DNA of 64,000 nucleotides from Cohnella lubricantis (GTDB taxonomy: Bacteria > Bacillota > Bacilli > Paenibacillales > Paenibacillaceae), in contig NZ_JACJVN010000012.1 in assembly GCF_014212015.1 (NCBI RefSeq), forward strand, positions 1-64,000, given 5' to 3'. The notes beneath the pieces are model-generated. The model saw only the letters and a program-made list of their open reading frames with translations, was not told the DNA's origin and made no database searches. The translations under genes were made by a program, and so were the position numbers. Shown here in pieces: positions 7,426 to 16,011 of the stretch; within the stretch, counting starts at the first letter, position 1, and each line of letters begins with the position of its first letter.

Positions 7426-8397
7426 ATGGCTGAACGTTCGCTTCAAGACAAGAACGGCATTACGTACGAGCTGTTCGAGCTAGACCCGGCCGTCTACTAT
7501 CAAGAGAGATATGCTCATCGCGACGTCGTCGGCATCGCCGACAAAGAAGGGAGCGCCGTACGCAGTTCGCTAGCCTATCAGAAGGCGCGCCAATTGCTCG
7601 AGACGCTTCGGCTCCTGAAGCGTGAAGCCGGCGACCGGAGGCTGCAGGTGCTCGAGGTCGGCTGCGGCTCCGGCGCCTTCGGCTCCAGGGTGAAGCGCTT
7701 TGATTCTCATATTCAACTGTTCGGAGTCGATATGAGCTCAAGCTGCATCGAGATCGCGAAGCGGAACGGATTCGACGAAGCCGTCGTATATGACGCTGCC
7801 GAGGGCTTGCCTTATGGCGACGATCAATTCGATCTTGTCTATACGATCGACTTCTTCGGCCATATTGAATTCCGATCCAAGGACGCGATCATCGCGGACA
7901 TTCACCGGGTGACCAAGCCTGGCGGATTAGGCTTCCACGGCATCGAGACGGGAGCGATCGATTACTGGAATTGCAATCCGAAGGACCCGAACGATCCGAT
8001 CCGTCAATATGTCTATACGGAAGGGCATATCGGGGTTGAGCCGCTGGAGGATATTGCGGATCGTTTCTCCCCTCTTTTCGAGATCATACAGGCCTTCCCC
8101 TTCCCGCTCCGGCCGTTGCTGCATATCCAGAACATTAGGAATAGCCGCCACTGGGGAGACGAATTCAACGACGCGTTCGCAGAGATCGATTCGCCAAAGT
8201 CGCGCATGGCGGCCAATCTCATCCTCGGCTGGATCAACCGGTATTTGACCGATCAACTGCTTCGGGCGTACGGCAATCAGCTCATTCGCACAAGGGTTCC
8301 GAAGTCGGGACATCAAGGCTTAGACCGGTTCATTGACACGCTGCTGCAGGGCTCCGGCTTCTCCATGACGACCGTTCGGAAGCGTATGATGGATTAG
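7426..8397 (+). CDS. Class I SAM-dependent methyltransferase
   Basis: A methyltransferase with motif I LQVLEVGCGSGAFG (near residue 68 from the chosen start), the acidic end of strand 2 FGVDMSSSCIEIAK, and FDLVYTIDFFGHIEF, IHRVTKPGGLGFHGIE, typical of Methyltransf_11/25 domains. About 110 extra residues follow the fold and may bind substrate. The start chosen is the ATG at 7426, eleven bases behind AAGGAGG; an ATG at 7303 in the same frame has no ribosome site and would crowd the divergent SDR promoter. It precedes the glycan cluster and might modify a sugar or lipid, but this is inference. Confidence 0.82.
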   Translation: MAERSLQDKNGITYELFELDPAVYYQERYAHRDVVGIADKEGSAVRSSLAYQKARQLLETLRLLKREAGDRRLQVLEVGCGSGAFGSRVKRFDSHIQLFGVDMSSSCIEIAKRNGFDEAVVYDAAEGLPYGDDQFDLVYTIDFFGHIEFRSKDAIIADIHRVTKPGGLGFHGIETGAIDYWNCNPKDPNDPIRQYVYTEGHIGVEPLEDIADRFSPLFEIIQAFPFPLRPLLHIQNIRNSRHWGDEFNDAFAEIDSPKSRMAANLILGWINRYLTDQLLRAYGNQLIRTRVPKSGHQGLDRFIDTLLQGSGFSMTTVRKRMMD

Positions 8398-8412
8398 GCA
8401 AGGCTGCCGCAA

Positions 8413-8447
8413 CAACGAAAGCCCCTCACGACGAGGGGCTTTCGTTG
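8413..8447 (+). terminator. Terminator after the methyltransferase gene
   Basis: A perfect 15-base stem, CAACGAAAGCCCCTC with GAGGGGCTTTCGTTG, lies 16 bases after the stop. It sits between convergent genes and could work both ways. Confidence 0.8.
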
Positions 8448-8481
8448 TGCTGCCCAATCTATTCCTTATCCGTCGGATGGA

Positions 8482-9222
8482 TTAAGCTTCATATCCGAGC
8501 TTCTCCAGCCCATCCAGGCATACTGTGCGGATGAGATTCAGGTCCTCCTCGGGCTGATCGGCCGGCGTGCTGTTAAGCTTGACGTTCAGCACGTTGTCCA
8601 TCTCGGCCCGGTTCACTTCCGCCAGGCCAGCGAGCAGATTCAGCGTGGATTCGTCGCGCAAGACGATATCCTCGTAGCGGAACAGATAGATGTTCCTCTG
8701 CGGATCATAAAGCTCGGCGTAATGGAGGGCCCGCTCGTTCCACACATTCGCGAACTTGGCCGCATCTCCCGCCCAGAAGGTTGATGCGCTCTGCCAGACA
8801 GGAATCGGATGGCGGACGAGCAGCACGATCTTCGCCTTCGGATAGCACGTCTTCAGCAGCTCGATCTCCGGCTTGCCGTAGCGGACTTCCTTGAAGCCGA
8901 TCCGATCATGGCCGGCGCGGAATTCCGAATAAGCGACCGCATGGTAGACGCGAAGCGCCTGAACGACGCCTTCGGCGACCCGCTCCGGTTCGGGGGACAT
9001 ATTCGCGATCCACGTATTCGGATTCTCGCCTTTGGCGAAGTAAGCTTCCTTCTCCGGCCTGCCATGGATCGAGAAGTGAGCCGCTAACGTACGGATGCGG
9101 ACGAATTCGCTGACGATGCCGCCTTGCTCTCCCCAGATCAGTGTCCCTCGCCGAGTATTGAAGATTCGTTGGACGAGCGTCGATCCTGTCCGAAGAGTGA
9201 TGCCCGAGATGATGACGTCCAT
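8482..9222 (-). CDS. Sulfotransferase family protein
   Basis: A 246-residue protein beginning MDVIISGITLRTGSTLVQRI. RTGSTL is the 5'-phosphosulfate-binding loop of PAPS sulfotransferases and IVLLVRHPIPVWQSASTFW is the 3'-phosphate-binding segment (RxxxS). The start ATG at 9222 follows GAGGGGGAATGGGA and lies inside the end of the upstream glycosyltransferase gene (85-base overlap), which argues for tight co-expression. Sulfation of surface or spore glycans is rare in Bacillales and is suggested here only by context. The acceptor is unknown. Confidence 0.75.
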   Translation of the reverse strand: MDVIISGITLRTGSTLVQRIFNTRRGTLIWGEQGGIVSEFVRIRTLAAHFSIHGRPEKEAYFAKGENPNTWIANMSPEPERVAEGVVQALRVYHAVAYSEFRAGHDRIGFKEVRYGKPEIELLKTCYPKAKIVLLVRHPIPVWQSASTFWAGDAAKFANVWNERALHYAELYDPQRNIYLFRYEDIVLRDESTLNLLAGLAEVNRAEMDNVLNVKLNSTPADQPEEDLNLIRTVCLDGLEKLGYEA

Positions 9223-11303
9223 TCCCATTCCCCCTCTTCGTTCCATATCGCGTCTACCGGCCTTGGCGCGTCGCCGACGGATGAGCGATCCGCGAGAACC
9301 ACATCCGGTTCGGCGAACGGAATTGCTCTCCAATCCATCCATTGCAATCTGCCGTAGGAACGCGCCCGCGTCGACCGATCATTCTGGATGCGCACATACA
9401 CGAGATCGCCCCGCTCCAGCAGGCGGACAATCGTCTCCCCCATCCTTCCGTCAAGCGCGAGTTCACTGGACAGGTACAACTCGACCAATCGCCCGCTTCC
9501 TGCTGACGGTTGCCGATTCGGCTGATCTCCCAGCGCCGACTGAAGCACCTCCGTCCACTTGTGTTCCCAGCGACGCTTCGAGAACACTCGGGCGACTTCG
9601 GTCGCCTTCCGCTTCAGCTCTGCGAGCTTATCGGGCCGATCCAGCAATCCGCGAATCGCATCCTTCAATGCTTCCGCGTTCGGCTCAATCAGCAGGCCGT
9701 TGTAATCGTGTATGACGAGATCGGACAACCCTCCGATCCGAGTGGCGATCACGGCGTTGCCGCATGCCATTGCCTCCAGGCAGGACAAGCTGGTCCCTTC
9801 GCTGTGCAGCGTCGGTATCAGCGTAATATCGGCGGCGTGATAGGCTTGAGCCATCTCCTTCATCGGAAGCGAGTATCGCCGGATACGGTTGCCCCACCGC
9901 GCTCGCTTCTCGTCTACCCGGGCCGTATCCGCGCTGTCTCCATAGCCGACGAAGTGGAAGTCAACGTTCGGATAAGCCTCCAGAATGCCGTCGAGGACGT
10001 CCAGTACCATATACAGACCGCGAGGGCTGTACAGCCTTCGCGGATACAGAATGACGAGCCTCTCTCTCGTCTCGAGATAGCCGTCGCGAGGAGAGAAGTC
10101 CGACTCTTCTACGTAATTCGGAATGACTTGAATGCTATGGCCGTAATCGTGCTGAATCGTCTGGAACCAATTCGCGGAGTTCGTATCCACGGAGACGAGC
10201 CGATCGCACAGCCGGACACCTTCGATGAACCGGCGGTTGCGCTCCCAGAACGCATTGCCGTTCGTCGCGCGAACATTCGGCCCATCCCAGCTGACGCCGT
10301 GAATAATGCCGATGCTCGGGCAGCGGCTGCCGTGCGGCCATGCATTGAAGTGAGCTGAGTAGATCGTCAGCGCAGCCCGTTCGTCTGTCTGTTCGGCGAA
10401 CAAGCGGCTGAACATGCTCACTGTGGGCACATTGTAGTACTTGGCGGTCTGTCCTCCACGGGATAAGGAGACGACGTCAATGTCCTGGTAGCGTCTCCGC
10501 CACGGGTAGTTGCCGTATTGGTAGATCACGCACTCGAGCCCTATTCTCCGGCACAATCGGTGCAGATCAAGCAAGTACCTCTCCGCGCCGCCGGAATAGA
10601 AGCTATCGCCATCGTAATCGAGGAAGGTCGTCGTCATGATGGCGACTTTGCCAGCAGGACGGTCGTTGGCGTAGGCCATCCACATGGCAGGCGCGGCCGC
10701 GAATTGCCGCTCGACCTGATCGAAGAGATCGGACCAGGTCTTCTCCGCGCTCGGAAGATACAGGGCATCCGGCCGGCCGGCCAAATATGCACTCAACGGC
10801 TGAGCCGAATAGGTGACGATATCCGCCGAAGCGATCACCTGCCGACGCTTCTCAAGCATAGCTTCGTCGTATGGACCGACAGGTAAGTCGGCGTCCGTCA
10901 TGTCGTACCAGACGGCCTTGTGGGGGAGCAGATCTGCCCAGATCATCTGCGTCATACGTGATATCAGCACGATTGCCGCTTGGCTTCGGAGTGCGGGCAG
11001 CAGCGCTCCCTGATCGCGAATCGCGAAGACGTTGGGTTCTGCCTCGCGAAGGTCCTCTTCTCCCTCCGGATCACAGAAGAAGCACAGATAGCCGCGTCGC
11101 CCCATCTCGCTAAGCCAGCGTCGCGCTCGCTCGTTCGTCGCCTCATGGACAGCCTCGGGACAGACGGCGATCGCGCGGTGCTCTCGGCCGAGCAGATGCA
11201 TCGCTTCGCACACAAGTCCGCGGGGCTCTTCCTGTAATCTCCTCCGGTACTCTGTTTGCCGGTCGGCATAGATGAATCGGTAATCGGGACGAAGCGTACT
11301 CAT
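9138..11303 (-). CDS. Large glycosyltransferase: N-terminal TuaH-like part fused to a GT4 domain
   Basis: A 721-residue protein started at the ATG at 11303 behind GGAGGCTTCCCG. Residues about 60-200 resemble the N-terminal domain of TuaH-type glycosyltransferases (HKAVWYDMTDADLPV, ASADIVTYSAQPLSAYL). Residues about 230-600 are a GT-B enzyme of family 4: GGAERYLLDLHRLCR, SIGIIHGVSWDG, VIPNYVEESDF, VILYPRRLYSPRGLY and the donor-binding HSEGTSLSCLEAMACGNAVI. A C-terminal tail of about 100 residues has no recognised domain. It should move a sugar from a nucleotide donor in the cytoplasm. It heads the minus-strand pair with the sulfotransferase, divergent from the coat-like genes. Confidence 0.85.
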   Translation of the reverse strand: MSTLRPDYRFIYADRQTEYRRRLQEEPRGLVCEAMHLLGREHRAIAVCPEAVHEATNERARRWLSEMGRRGYLCFFCDPEGEEDLREAEPNVFAIRDQGALLPALRSQAAIVLISRMTQMIWADLLPHKAVWYDMTDADLPVGPYDEAMLEKRRQVIASADIVTYSAQPLSAYLAGRPDALYLPSAEKTWSDLFDQVERQFAAAPAMWMAYANDRPAGKVAIMTTTFLDYDGDSFYSGGAERYLLDLHRLCRRIGLECVIYQYGNYPWRRRYQDIDVVSLSRGGQTAKYYNVPTVSMFSRLFAEQTDERAALTIYSAHFNAWPHGSRCPSIGIIHGVSWDGPNVRATNGNAFWERNRRFIEGVRLCDRLVSVDTNSANWFQTIQHDYGHSIQVIPNYVEESDFSPRDGYLETRERLVILYPRRLYSPRGLYMVLDVLDGILEAYPNVDFHFVGYGDSADTARVDEKRARWGNRIRRYSLPMKEMAQAYHAADITLIPTLHSEGTSLSCLEAMACGNAVIATRIGGLSDLVIHDYNGLLIEPNAEALKDAIRGLLDRPDKLAELKRKATEVARVFSKRRWEHKWTEVLQSALGDQPNRQPSAGSGRLVELYLSSELALDGRMGETIVRLLERGDLVYVRIQNDRSTRARSYGRLQWMDWRAIPFAEPDVVLADRSSVGDAPRPVDAIWNEEGEWEWTSSSRASLFGQDRRSSNESSILGEGH

Positions 11304-11491
11304 CGGGAAGCCTCCAATGCCAGCCGGACCGCCTAGCGGCCGGGTGATGCTACTATATGTATGTGCCTTCGTCTGCTGCGGCAACGTCAGTCACCCAGCC
11401 CGATCCGAGACGATCGCTGACGGCATCATGCGGCAGATGGGCATTTGATCTCTTGCCTGTCGCGCGGCTATAGGTTGTTTCATCAAGTTGG

Positions 11492-11531
11492 CATAGACTA
11501 GCTTCCCGCCATCAACCGTCTACATAATCTA
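11492..11531 (+). promoter_or_regulatory. Possible sigma-K -10 elements before the coat-like genes
   Basis: Two matches to CATAnnnTA, the -10 consensus of the late mother-cell sigma factor, lie at 11492-11500 (CATAGACTA) and 11523-11531 (CATAATCTA). Neither has an obvious AC -35 at the proper spacing. The divergent glycosyltransferase also has CATATAGTA upstream on its strand. They are suggestive only because the downstream genes look like coat genes. Confidence 0.3.
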
Positions 11532-11568
11532 CATTGGACTTGTATCCTCGAAAGGAGAGATGACATCC

Positions 11569-12078
11569 ATGTTGGCGGAAGTACAGCAATGCAGGACGAA
11601 GCGGGTTAGACGCAGACGTCTACGCATCTCAAGGCGTCCTCGAAATAGGTTCAATTCCCTTCTCCGAACGAACCGTTCGCTTAGAAGGCAGATTCGTCTC
11701 TTGCGGCGGAATCAGTCGACGCTCCAGGCGGAGACGGCTGCGCTGGAATCGCGAATGGACGGCTACCGCGGCGACATGAACACGGTTCTCTCCCAGTTGA
11801 GCACATGGGTCGCTCGATCCGCTCAGCTGCAAGAGCTCGTCGCCGCGCTCGACAATCAATTCCGTACGCTGCAAGCCCAAGTCGGCGAACTGGCCGATCC
11901 TTACGCCGAAGTGCGCTCGACGCTGGAGAGCCGTCAAGGCAGCGTCGTTACGATCGAGACGGACGCGGGACCGGTCGCCGGCACGCTCATCGCGGTCGGG
12001 ACGGACTTCGCCCAACTGCTGGAACCGACCGGCGATATGGTGTTCGTCCTGATCGACAGCATTAGTCAAATTGCCTAA
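11569..12078 (+). CDS. Spore-coat-like protein: Arg-rich N-terminus, coiled coil, C-terminal barrel-like segment
   Basis: About 169 residues in three parts. The first 50 are extremely basic (RVRRRRLRISRRPRN, SLRRQIRLLRRNQ). A coiled coil follows (LQAETAALESRMDGY to LQAQVGELADPY). The last 50 (GSVVTIETDAGPVAGTLIAV then GTDFAQLLEPTGDMVFVLI) resemble the small beta domain repeated in Paenibacillus and Bacillus coat proteins. The start at 11569 has AAAGGAG eleven bases upstream; the ATG at 11560 is too close to that site. It is followed 18 bases later by a small protein with a related beta segment. A spore-surface role is inferred from composition and neighbours. Confidence 0.65.
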   Translation: MLAEVQQCRTKRVRRRRLRISRRPRNRFNSLLRTNRSLRRQIRLLRRNQSTLQAETAALESRMDGYRGDMNTVLSQLSTWVARSAQLQELVAALDNQFRTLQAQVGELADPYAEVRSTLESRQGSVVTIETDAGPVAGTLIAVGTDFAQLLEPTGDMVFVLIDSISQIA

Positions 12079-12096
12079 TCGAGAGGAGAAGATGAC

Positions 12097-12300
12097 ATGG
12101 ATCTTGAACAAGCGTTAGCCGCGTACGTCGGCCGATCGATCGAAGCGATATCGCCGAACAGCTTCGTCCAAGGCACGCTTCTGGGCACTGGCAGCGGCCT
12201 TCTGTCCATCGAAGCCGTCAGCTCCGGTTATACGTCGCCGTCCGGACCGGTCAGCGTCCCGATCGCCAATCTGTCGCTCGTGCGCGTGCTGGCGGCCTGA
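12097..12300 (+). CDS. Small coat-like beta-rich protein (DUF2642-like)
   Basis: A 67-residue protein, ATG behind GAGGAGAAGATGAC. The sequence VGRSIEAISPNSFVQGTLLG and TGSGLLSIEAV, SVPIANLSLVRVL has the alternating pattern of DUF2642-type small barrels (VGxxVxV...GTLxxVxxD), many of which are spore proteins. It parallels the C-terminal part of the preceding gene, so the two products may assemble together. No catalytic residues are expected. Confidence 0.6.
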   Translation: MDLEQALAAYVGRSIEAISPNSFVQGTLLGTGSGLLSIEAVSSGYTSPSGPVSVPIANLSLVRVLAA

Positions 12301-12316
12301 TCTGAATAAGCGTCGT

Positions 12317-13654
12317 CTAGCTATCTGACGCCAACGACGCTGCCATCCAATCATGCCATACCGGATACAACGCCTTATTGCGCTGCGTGACACTTGTGCG
12401 GCGGACTCGCCGATGATACAGCGGCGCCGGAATCCGGCGAATCGTCTGAATGCGGCCGATGCGGATCAGCATCTGTACATCCTCGTACAGACGGCCGCCG
12501 TACGGATCGGTCGTTCTCCACCCTTGAAGCCGCTTCAGTAACGGCACATGATACGCTCTTGGCGCGATTGCAACGGGATGATCCAGCAATCGGTAGACAT
12601 CAATCGAATCGGGCGCACGCTGCAAGCGAGCTGGAATCAGCGACCGATCGGCGCGCTCTTGCCATTCGACGTGATCAGCTACCAGCACGCCCGTGTCTTG
12701 TCCGGACACGGCGGATTCAGCTTCGACTTCGGCTGCGCTGGCTGAATCCGCCAGCTTCGCAAGACAATCGAGAGACAGCCAGTCGTCGGCATCCAATTCG
12801 AGCAGCCAGCGTCCCTTCGCGAGCGCGAGCGCATGGTTGAGACAGACGGACTTGCCCCTATTCGTCTCGTGTCGCAGCAACCGAATTCGCGCGTCGCGAA
12901 GGAGCGGCGATTGCCGCAGCACCTGCTCGGTATTGTCGGTTGAACCGTCGTCGACGATAAGGAGCTCCCAATCCGAACGCGTCTGCACCATGACGCTGCG
13001 GACGGCCCATAGCAGATAGTCGGCATCGTTGTAAGAACAGATTACGACCGTGAACAGCGGATTCCCTGAGGGCGGCGGATCGGAGGGTTGGGCTCCCAAT
13101 AGCGGAGAGAGCAGTTCCCATTCCCGCGCGTATCGCCGCCAGCTCGGGAAGCGCTGATGAACAGAAGCTGGATGGTATGCGGCTGAGCGAACGGTCTTCC
13201 ACGACCATCCGCGCGCCAGCCGGCTCTTCATCTCAATTAATCCATAACCGGCGAACGGCCCAAGCTCTTGTTCCACGAAGGCCGGCGGCGTTCCATCGCG
13301 AACAGCCGCGGTTCGCCAGAGCTGCGGTATCTCGGGCAGCCGGACGCGCGGCGCCGCGAACACAGCGGCAGGCGCGTCTATCTGCTCTTCAGGCTGGAAG
13401 ATGATTCCGGCTTCCTGATCGTCAAGCGAAGCGAGCCAAGCCGGGACATTCGCGAACCATTCCGGTTCCGCGGCATCCCCGGCCGCGAGCACTGCGAAGA
13501 ACGGGTCGGAGCAGCCGGCCAGCTCCCGACGGAGCTCCTTCGCCGGGTGCGCGCCCAGCCGAACGATGCGGCTTCGCGGCCAAGCGGCAGTGACGCACGC
13601 TTCGGCTCGCCGCACCGCTTGATCGCCGAACGCGTTCCATATGAAGACGAGCAT
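12317..13654 (-). CDS. Glycosyltransferase family 2 with an extra N-terminal domain
   Basis: A 445-residue protein. The start ATG at 13654 follows GGAGGTTGCG. Residues about 190-400 are a GT-A fold of family 2: FTVVICSYNDADYLLWAVRS, WELLIVDDGSTDNTEQVL, NRGKSVCLNHALALAKG and the metal-binding LELDADDWL. The first 180 residues (LVFIWNAFGDQAVRRAEACV onwards) form a separate domain I cannot name. The C-terminal segment has GGRLYEDVQMLIRIGRI, the acceptor-side ED motif. It is convergent with the coat-like genes and divergent from the TuaH-like gene, with only 72 bases between starts, so these promoters may be shared. Confidence 0.85.
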   Translation of the reverse strand: MLVFIWNAFGDQAVRRAEACVTAAWPRSRIVRLGAHPAKELRRELAGCSDPFFAVLAAGDAAEPEWFANVPAWLASLDDQEAGIIFQPEEQIDAPAAVFAAPRVRLPEIPQLWRTAAVRDGTPPAFVEQELGPFAGYGLIEMKSRLARGWSWKTVRSAAYHPASVHQRFPSWRRYAREWELLSPLLGAQPSDPPPSGNPLFTVVICSYNDADYLLWAVRSVMVQTRSDWELLIVDDGSTDNTEQVLRQSPLLRDARIRLLRHETNRGKSVCLNHALALAKGRWLLELDADDWLSLDCLAKLADSASAAEVEAESAVSGQDTGVLVADHVEWQERADRSLIPARLQRAPDSIDVYRLLDHPVAIAPRAYHVPLLKRLQGWRTTDPYGGRLYEDVQMLIRIGRIQTIRRIPAPLYHRRVRRTSVTQRNKALYPVWHDWMAASLASDS

Positions 13655-13726
13655 CGCAACCTCCGTCAATATGGGAATAGATCGCTACGCTACAACCTAT
13701 GACAGCTAGGCGAAGAAGGTGAGCTA

Positions 13727-14818
13727 TTGAGCATTATTGTTGTCCCGCCGACGCTTGACTGGAACTGGATGAAGCAGCGTCCTCAGCATCTCATGAGCCA
13801 ATTGGCCGCGCGGGGACATACGGTTTGCTACTGCGACCTGACCCGTTCGGATGAGCACGTATCGGCCGCGCAGGAGATCGAGCCTCGGCTCTTCCGAGTG
13901 TTCGATCACGAGCGATGGCTGCGCGAACAATGGCCGTCTCTGCGCCGAGAGCTTCAGCAGCCCGTCCTCGTCTGGTGCTGTCTTCCCCGTTCGCCGAGTC
14001 AACTCTATCTCGATTACCAACCCGACGCTCTGATCTACGACTGTGCGGATGACTGCCCCGAATGGTACGCGTCGGAACGCGAGCTGGCTGCGGCGGCGGA
14101 TCTGATCGTGTGCTCGTCCGAGCCGCTGCTGCAACGGCTGCGCAGACATTACCCGAAGCGTGACATCCTGCTCGTGCGCAATGGATACGATCCGGCGATG
14201 CGGCTGCACCTTCCCTCCGACGGAGAAGAGCAGGCCGATCGGCCGCTCTCGCGTTCGGCGCCGGATGGCGGACGGAGTCAGATCGGTTATGTCGGCGCCT
14301 GGGCCCGCTGGATCGATGAATCGCTCGTGCGTGAGATGGCGAAGCGGCTGGGTGCGGAAGTGACCGTCATCGGCCCCTCCTTCGGGCGCAAGCTTGGCAC
14401 AGCCGCCAGCCGAGACCCGATCCGCTTCCTAGGGCTGAAGCGGCACGACGAACTGGCCGAATGGATTCGCCGATTCGATGTCTGCCTCATCCCGTTCCGC
14501 AAGCTGCCGATCGCCCTCGCCGCGAATCCGATCAAAGCATACGAATATATGGCAGCAGGCAAGCCTGTCGTCTCGACGGACTTGCCAGAATGCCGGCTTA
14601 TGGAGCCGTATGTTGATGTGGCGGCGGACCGCCGAACGTTCATTCGGATGGTCGCCCGGAGGCTGGAGGAACCGGGCGGCGAGACGCCGCGCAGACAATT
14701 CGCATTGCAGAACACATGGGAGCGCCGAGGAGCGGCGATCGATGCGTGGATAAGGAAGAGTAGATTCGTACGCGAGCCATACGGACGCGACGAATCGAAC
14801 GCCGACGCCTTCCTGTGA
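13727..14818 (+). CDS. TuaH-like glycosyltransferase
   Basis: A 363-residue GT-B protein that starts at TTG (AAGGTGAGCTA upstream). It opens SIIVVPPTLDWNWMKQRPQH, as in teichuronic-acid glycosyltransferase TuaH and relatives, then LIYDCADDCPEWYASE, AADLIVCSSEPLLQRL, LVRNGYDPAM, IGYVGAWARWIDESLV and IPFRKLPIALAANPIKAYEY with PVVSTDLPE. The donor-binding end is complete. In the B. subtilis system the enzyme helps build teichuronic acid; here the neighbours point to a surface or spore polymer. The same N-terminal domain type is fused into the 9138-11303 protein. Confidence 0.8.
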   Translation: MSIIVVPPTLDWNWMKQRPQHLMSQLAARGHTVCYCDLTRSDEHVSAAQEIEPRLFRVFDHERWLREQWPSLRRELQQPVLVWCCLPRSPSQLYLDYQPDALIYDCADDCPEWYASERELAAAADLIVCSSEPLLQRLRRHYPKRDILLVRNGYDPAMRLHLPSDGEEQADRPLSRSAPDGGRSQIGYVGAWARWIDESLVREMAKRLGAEVTVIGPSFGRKLGTAASRDPIRFLGLKRHDELAEWIRRFDVCLIPFRKLPIALAANPIKAYEYMAAGKPVVSTDLPECRLMEPYVDVAADRRTFIRMVARRLEEPGGETPRRQFALQNTWERRGAAIDAWIRKSRFVREPYGRDESNADAFL

Positions 14819-14868
14819 CCCGTAACCGCGGCGGCAATGCAACTTACGTATAGTGGAGGCGAAGAGCG

Positions 14869-15642
14869 TTGAGACGCGTTAGCAAATCCAGGAAGTACGT
14901 GGCCAGCAAGCTGAGCAAGACGAACGCCATTGTGAAGGATGAGCGCCTGCGAATCCATGTGCCGGAGACGAGACCGTTGTCGTCTTCCTCGCTGCGCGAG
15001 CTGCTGCACAAATACGGCATGGTGTACGTTAAGCCCGTATCCGGCATGCATGGCAATGGCGTCGTTCGCGTGGAGCATCTTCCGGATTCCTCATCCCGCC
15101 AGCCTTACTGTTACCACTACAAGCGGGAGCTTCGAACGTTCCGTTCGTACCAAGAGATGAGCGATTCACTGCTCAAGCTTGCCGGAAGGAGACCGTACCT
15201 CGTTCAGAGAGGCATTCGCCTTCTGAAGCACAACGGGAGGATGTTCGATATCCGCGTCATGGTTCAGCGCAATCCGAGCGGGCATTGGGAGACGACCGGC
15301 ATCATCGGTCGCGTGGCGGAAGTAGGCAAGGTCGTCACCAACTATCACAACGGAGGCGCGCCAACTCCGCTGAACGCGCTGCTCAGCCCCAAGATCGGCG
15401 AAGCGCGAACGGCCGCTATCGCTCAATCGCTGGCGTCAATCGGCCGGCGGGCAGCAGCCGCGCTAAGCCGAACGTATCCGGGCATCGATACGATCGGCGT
15501 CGATGTCGGGCTCGACCAGCGATACCGCCCATGGATTATCGAGGTTAACACCAGCCCTGATCATTATTTATTTAAGCACCTTAAAGATCGTCGATCCTTC
15601 CGCAGAATTCTTCGTTACGCCAGGGCGTTAGGCCGAATCTAG
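14869..15642 (+). CDS. YheC/YheD family ATP-grasp protein (spore coat associated)
   Basis: A 257-residue protein that starts at TTG behind GGAGGCGAAGAGCG. It has LRELLHKYGMVYVKPVSGMH (start of the ATP-grasp fold), YLVQRGIRLLKHNGRMFDIR and WIIEVNTSPDHYLFKHLKD, the conserved YheC/D motifs with Mg-binding Glu and Asn. In B. subtilis YheC and YheD are coat-associated proteins made in the mother cell; their reaction is not known. The very basic N-terminus (MRRVSKSRKYVASKLSK) resembles that of the 11569 product. It closes the plus-strand part of the glycan cluster and supports a spore-surface role for it. Confidence 0.85.
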   Translation: MRRVSKSRKYVASKLSKTNAIVKDERLRIHVPETRPLSSSSLRELLHKYGMVYVKPVSGMHGNGVVRVEHLPDSSSRQPYCYHYKRELRTFRSYQEMSDSLLKLAGRRPYLVQRGIRLLKHNGRMFDIRVMVQRNPSGHWETTGIIGRVAEVGKVVTNYHNGGAPTPLNALLSPKIGEARTAAIAQSLASIGRRAAAALSRTYPGIDTIGVDVGLDQRYRPWIIEVNTSPDHYLFKHLKDRRSFRRILRYARALGRI

Positions 15643-15661
15643 AGCGCAGACTAACACTTCA

Positions 15662-16011
15662 TCTGGCATCTCGGACGCAGGCAAGAACTCCGAATCAACC
15701 ATTCATACCAGCAGCGGGAGCGTGAACGCGAACAGCGTCTGCGCGGCCAGCGATGTGCTGATCTCGCGCCGGCTGACGATCGCGGACACGGGCATCGGCA
15801 TCGCGCCGGAGGAGATCGGCCGCGTGTTCGGCCGCGGCTTCGCCGGCGCTAACGGCTGGCTGCAGCCCGCCAAGTCGACCGGCAGGGGCTCTATCTGGCC
15901 AGGCAGACGGCGATCAAGCTGGGCCACGGCCTGTCCGTTCAATCCGAAGCCGGCGCGGGGACGAGGATCACCGTACATTTTCCCAAATTCCGCACCTATC
16001 ATGATCTGTGA
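15662..16011 (+). pseudogene. C-terminal remnant of a Bce-type sensor histidine kinase
   Basis: One frame reads LTIADTGIGIAPEEIGRVFG then RGFAGANGWLQPAKSTG; after a shift near 15880 the next frame continues GLYLARQTAIKLGHGLSVQS, EAGAGTRITVHFPKF and ends at TGA. Together these are the G1 and G2 boxes of the ATPase domain of intramembrane-sensing kinases such as BceS (typically KGFTGxNGR, STGMGLYL, KLGH). The sensor, the phosphoacceptor His region and the N box are missing. No BceR or BceAB gene is adjacent. It is GC-rich like its neighbours, so it decayed in place rather than arriving with the AT-rich left end. Confidence 0.7.

Noticed and set aside
12308-12341. AGCGTCGT/ACGACGCT inverted repeat between the convergent coat-like and GT2 genes
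   Set aside because: One arm lies in the GT2 coding end, the stem is short and no T-run follows, so it is not listed as a terminator.
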